Positions 60,105 through 64,000 of a stretch of 64,000 nt of DNA are shown here, piece by piece. Numbering within the stretch: the first letter of the stretch is position 1; each line of letters starts with the position of its first letter. A program made the translations under genes and the position numbers. Source of the DNA: Parapristionchus giblindavisi (taxonomy: Eukaryota > Nematoda > Chromadorea > Rhabditida > Diplogasteridae); contig CALSFV010000362.1 in assembly GCA_943737045.1 (NCBI GenBank), positions 124,001 through 188,000 of the forward strand, in the 5' to 3' direction. The notes below the pieces were generated by a model. That model worked only from the letters and a program-made list of their open reading frames with translations, was not told the DNA's origin and ran no database searches.

Positions 60105-60310
60105 TTCGATGATAAAGTAGTTGAAATTCTGAGACTTGACAGCGTTGGGCTGACTCTAGATAAGCCGAGAGGGAGAGTAGGTGGTTAGGCGGAAACAAGA
60201 ACGGTCGGAACAGTTGATATGCGTTCTCTTCTAGCGGAACAACATTCAGAAATGTGACAGGAATAGTCTTCTGAATAGCCATGTCTAAACGTTGTGTCGT
60301 CTGATATATT
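60105..60310 (-). repeat. Dispersed repeat, copy B
   Basis: Minus-strand partner of 57843-58045, with a 67-codon open frame from ATG 60282 (MAIQKTIPVTFLNVVPLEEN). No known domain. It may be part of an unknown transposon. Confidence 0.55.
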
Positions 60311-60466
60311 ACTTACTAATTTTTCTGACAATTACATTTTGCTAACTGACAATTGAAACTAACTGACCTACGTGAAAATTGCATCTTGCTCACGTGGTCT
60401 TTCACTTTTTGAACTGCGGTTGAACCGGAACGATTTGGGGGATCACGAAGGGGGAGTCATAAGAGA

Positions 60467-60626
60467 GTGGGAGGTAACCAAGAGGAGAGGAGAGGAGAGG
60501 AGGAGGAGGACATTCATGGACTATGGAGAGGAGATGAAGAAGACACACTTTTGGAGACCATGGAGAGGAGATGGAGAAGAAACTTCATAGAGTGGAGAGA
60601 TGATGTAGAAGATGAAGACAGAGAGG
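60467..60626 (+). CDS. Low-complexity acidic exon-like block
   Basis: Open frame EERRGEEEEDIHGLWRGDEE to RDDVEDEDRE, ended by a GTAAGC donor. Composition comes from GGAGA repeats, so coding status is doubtful. Confidence 0.2.
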
Positions 60627-60655
60627 TAAGCAACATCGAATCTATCGATAGTACC

Positions 60656-60859
60656 CATAGGTCGAATAGCTAGGTTATCGGATTTAAAAATGCGGTCAGG
60701 TTTTTCAATTTTAGGCAAACTTGGCTCAAAATGCGGTCAGGTTTTTCGATTTTTGTGAAATTTTGTCTCCAAAGGCGGTCAGGTTTTTCGATTTTTTGGG
60801 AAATGCAGGCTCAAAATGCGGTCAGGCTTGGTACTTTGTAACATACTTTTCGACCTATG
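60656..60859. mobile_element. 204-bp MITE, CATAGGTCGAA family, copy 2
   Basis: Same ends and four internal units as 55878-56080. Flanked by ATAGTACC (60648-60655) and ACAGTACC (60860-60867), an 8-bp duplication with one mismatch. Confidence 0.85.
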
Positions 60860-60867
60860 ACAGTACC

Positions 60868-61610
60868 GAATAGATAATCAACCTTGAATCGAGAACTATT
60901 GTCTGATTCTAACACAAATGGTCTCAATAATACTTGATTCGCTGATCAAAACTATAACTAGATTGGAATAGTATATAAAATTATAAATAACTACCATCAA
61001 AACGAAATAAAAGTGAAACATTTGGGACAAATTGTGACAAAATTTGATAAAAACTTCACAAAATAGCACATGTTTGTTTTTAGAGTGGATGTGTTTATGT
61101 AATGCATTAAAAGAGAAATAATTAAATTTAATAGAAAATTGGTCCACCACCATAGTGTATATTATTACTGCAAATGTGATCCCATCATGATTTCTTCCCC
61201 AATGGATGTATCTATCATTACATGACTCCATACATCGAATTCTTATAATTAGGTTAGTGGAATGAATCAAACTGCAAAACATCTATACAGTAGAAACCCT
61301 ACCGTATACCAGTTTTACAAAACTATGTGAATTATTTCAATACTTCTCTCCAAAGGTCTATTGGAGAAACATACAAATGCTCTATTAAGCATCGCATAAA
61401 AGATTTTAAAATCTTGTGAACTTTTAGCAAATTTTGTCACAATTTGTCAAAAGTGTTCCACTTTTTTGGTTGAAGGTAATGATTGTATTGTAATATATTC
61501 AGAGCCGACAAAATGAGATGTGCTGAATTCGTGCCAGACTCATCTCGAGCAATACTCTCAATTATAAATAGTGAACTATGACTGGAGGGAGAAATTCCGC
61601 ATGACTCCAT
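60868..61610. other. Intergenic AT-rich sequence
   Basis: No gene supported; open frames are short and of AT-rich composition. Confidence 0.3.
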
Positions 61611-61614
61611 GGTA

Positions 61615-62693
61615 AGTATGGAAGCGATGGAGAGGGAGGGGAGAGATGGAGAGGGAGGGGAGAGATGGAGAGGGAGGGGAGAGATGGAGAGGGATGGAAG
61701 AGATGGAGAGGGAGGGGATAGATGGAGAGGGAGGGGGGAGATGGAGAGGGAGGGGAGAGATGGAGAGGGAGGGGAGAGATGGAGAGGGATGGAAGAGATG
61801 GAGAGGGAGGGAAGAGATGGAGAGGGAGGGGATAGATGGAGAGGGAGGGGGGGAGATGGAGAGGGAGGGGAGAGATGGAGAGGGAGGGGAGAGATGGAGA
61901 GGGATGGAAGAGATGGAGAGGGAGGGGATAGATGGAGAGGGATGGAAGAGATGGAGAGGGAGGGGAGAGATGGAGAGGGAGGGGATAGATGGAGAGGGAG
62001 GGGGGGGAGATGGAGAGGGAGGGGAGAGATGGAGAGGGAGGGGGGGAGATGGAGAGGGAGGGGAGAGATGGAGAGGGATGGAAGAAATGGAGAGGGAGGG
62101 GAGAGATGGAGAGGGAGGGGGGGAGATGGAGAGGGAGGGGAGAGATGGAGAGGGAGGGGGGAGATGGAGAGGGAGGGGAGAGATGGAGAGGGATGGAAGA
62201 GATGGAGAGGGAGGGGAGTCATGGAGAGGGAGGGGAGAGATGGAGAGGGATGGAAGAGATGGAGAGGGAGGGGAGAGATGGAGAGGGATGGAAGAGATGG
62301 AGAGGGAGGGGAGAGATGGAGAGGGGGGGGGGGGAGATGGAGAGGGAGGGGAGAGATGGAGAGGGAGGGGAGAGATGGAGAGGGATGGAAGAGATGGAGA
62401 GGGAGGGGAGAGATGGAGAGGGAGGGAAGAAATGGAGAGGGAGGGGAGAGATGGAGAGGGATGGAAGAGATGGAGAGGGAGGGGAGAGATGGAGAGGGAT
62501 GGAAGAGATGGAGAGGGAGGGGAGAGATGGAGAGGGAGGGGAGAGATGGAGAGGGAGGGGAGTCATGGAGAGGGAGGGGAGAGATGGAGAGGGAGGGGAG
62601 AGATGGAGAGGGAGGGGAGAGATGGAGAGGGAGGGGAGTCATGGAGAGGGAGGGGAGTCATGGAGAGGGAGGGGAGAGATGGAGAGATGTGCG
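61615..62693. repeat. 1.08-kb polypurine minisatellite, about 18-bp unit
   Basis: About 60 copies of AGATGGAGAGGGAGGGG with variants (GGATGGAAGAGATGGAG, GGGGGG expansions, GGGGAGTCATGG). The plus strand is almost pure purine. All six frames are open over long stretches, yielding ORFs of 246-401 codons with RWRGRGEMEREG or SLPSLSISPLPL repeats; I regard them as repeat translations. Confidence 0.95.
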
Positions 62694-64000
62694 ATAGATG
62701 GCAACGAAGTACAGTGGGAAAAGTATTAAAACCACTAAACCATTTTCACATTTTGATTCGAGTATATCACGCACAGATCAGCATTGACGGAAAGAGAGGA
62801 CGGATTTGGTCTGAGCTCGTATTAAAAATGAAAAAAATAATGTAAATACATTTCGTTGAGGAGACAAAAAAGAGTAGAGGAAGCAAGAAGAAAAGCACCA
62901 GTTAATGTACATATATTTTCAGATTGGAAATAAATCAATGCAGGCGAAGAAAAGGAATAATCAATCGATATCACTCCTCCATCGTATGAAGACAATCAAG
63001 AGAAATTAAACTCTCAGGTATGACTAGAGTTCGAACATTTGGTTATCTTTGATTACTGTAATTACAGTACACTCTAGATATCTTTGTATGGTTAGTAGCC
63101 ATTAGTTACGATAGTCCAAACAAATATAAATAATATTACTTTCAGAGTATCCAGTAGTTCTATCGAAGGAATACTGCGGTTACGGTAGATGAAGGATCAC
63201 GATATTGATCACACTGAATGAACACATCAATGATGCTAATCAAAGTTCTAAGGTGAGAAACCGTGTGATGTTTGACAAATAACTAATCTTTGTTTTTTTT
63301 TCAGGTCACGTAAAGAATGGCCAAAATATTCATGAATATATCCCCATCACTATCCCCATTACAATAATCCTTTTGATAATCCCTTTACAATAATAATTAT
63401 ATTGCTTGCACATTGTTTTTTTCTTCAAGTTTTGTTTAAGAAATGAGAAAAAACCTATTCCCGTATTTATTTTCTCTTTCTCGATAGAATAGATTACTAC
63501 ATTCATTAATGAGTGTATCATATTTCAATTTTATTCGTTTAATAATCAAATCCCCCATTCCCATGTATCTCACACTCCAAATATTCATTTCGTACACAGA
63601 ATCATTAACAGTTCCCAAGATTATGACCATCTTATTCTACTACTATCTTGGACATCATTCATTACTTTGATATTTGTATGATGTTCGTGACCCAATCCAA
63701 AGTCATCATTCACTAGGGTTTCTATGAATACCTACATTTTCAACCTTCTCTATTCCCGACTATTTCCATATCTTCCTTATTACTATGACCACTTACTCAT
63801 TACACTTATTTGCATATGATATCTATTTTACGACCCCTGCAGTATGCCACCATCCCATAACCTATCTATTCATACTGTATCCCCCTAATTCGTATGCATA
63901 TCTATCACTTTCATATTTTGTTTATTGAAATTTCTTGTTAACGAGATACGCGTTGCGGTAAGCGCATGCGTTTTTTGGCTTTTCATCCATTTTCTTTTTT
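62694..64000. other. Right end of window, no supported gene
   Basis: A block at 62926-63018 lies between TTTCAG and a GTATGA donor but contains a stop. The rest is AT-rich without domain-like frames. The window ends inside this region. Confidence 0.3.

Noticed and set aside
61437..62845. ORFs of 246-401 codons on both strands
   Set aside because: They are translations of the polypurine minisatellite; open in many frames at once and purely repetitive.

Overview
The window is nuclear DNA of a nematode. A canonical major sperm protein gene, a second small MSP-domain sperm gene, an HMG-1.2-type gene and an SL RNA gene with an exact SL1 leader all point there. Small introns with TTTCAG-type acceptors fit. 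A clade V (rhabditid or diplogastrid) worm is my inference; the species is not determined. No CRISPR array, bacterial gene or rRNA was seen.

Layout. 0-14 kb is gene-dense: a 21-exon ANKRD13-type ankyrin/UIM gene (-), hmg-1.2 (+) from a shared divergent upstream region, a 4-exon MSP-domain sperm gene (-), and a 3-exon msp gene (+). 14-42 kb is a transposon field: LINE remnants, one tRNA-Ser(UGA), several foldback elements, an 8-bp-TSD hAT-like element, an LTR/gag-like relic, a 3.7-kb foldback carrying a broken zinc-finger gene, a dead full-length mariner, and a 1.28-kb tandem array split by a further foldback that holds smaller MITEs. Within this field lie two RNA loci: the SL RNA gene (34.53 kb), and an unrecognised run of hairpins starting about 29 bp after a CCAAT/GC/TATA promoter (33.0 kb). 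42.7-48.5 kb is a complete 16-exon gene of unknown family, whose 3' exons suggest an alternative C-terminus. 50-64 kb is degenerate: two copies of a glycogen phosphorylase pseudogene, short inverted-repeat elements, microsatellites and a 1.08-kb polypurine minisatellite.

The intact genes show no operon or pathway linkage, except that the two sperm genes are divergent neighbours with a similar core promoter motif. Exon boundaries were read by hand; each model keeps phase through every junction. Transposon calls rest mainly on terminal inverted repeats (TIRs), target site duplications (TSDs) and, in two cases, empty sites present in sister copies of the tandem array.
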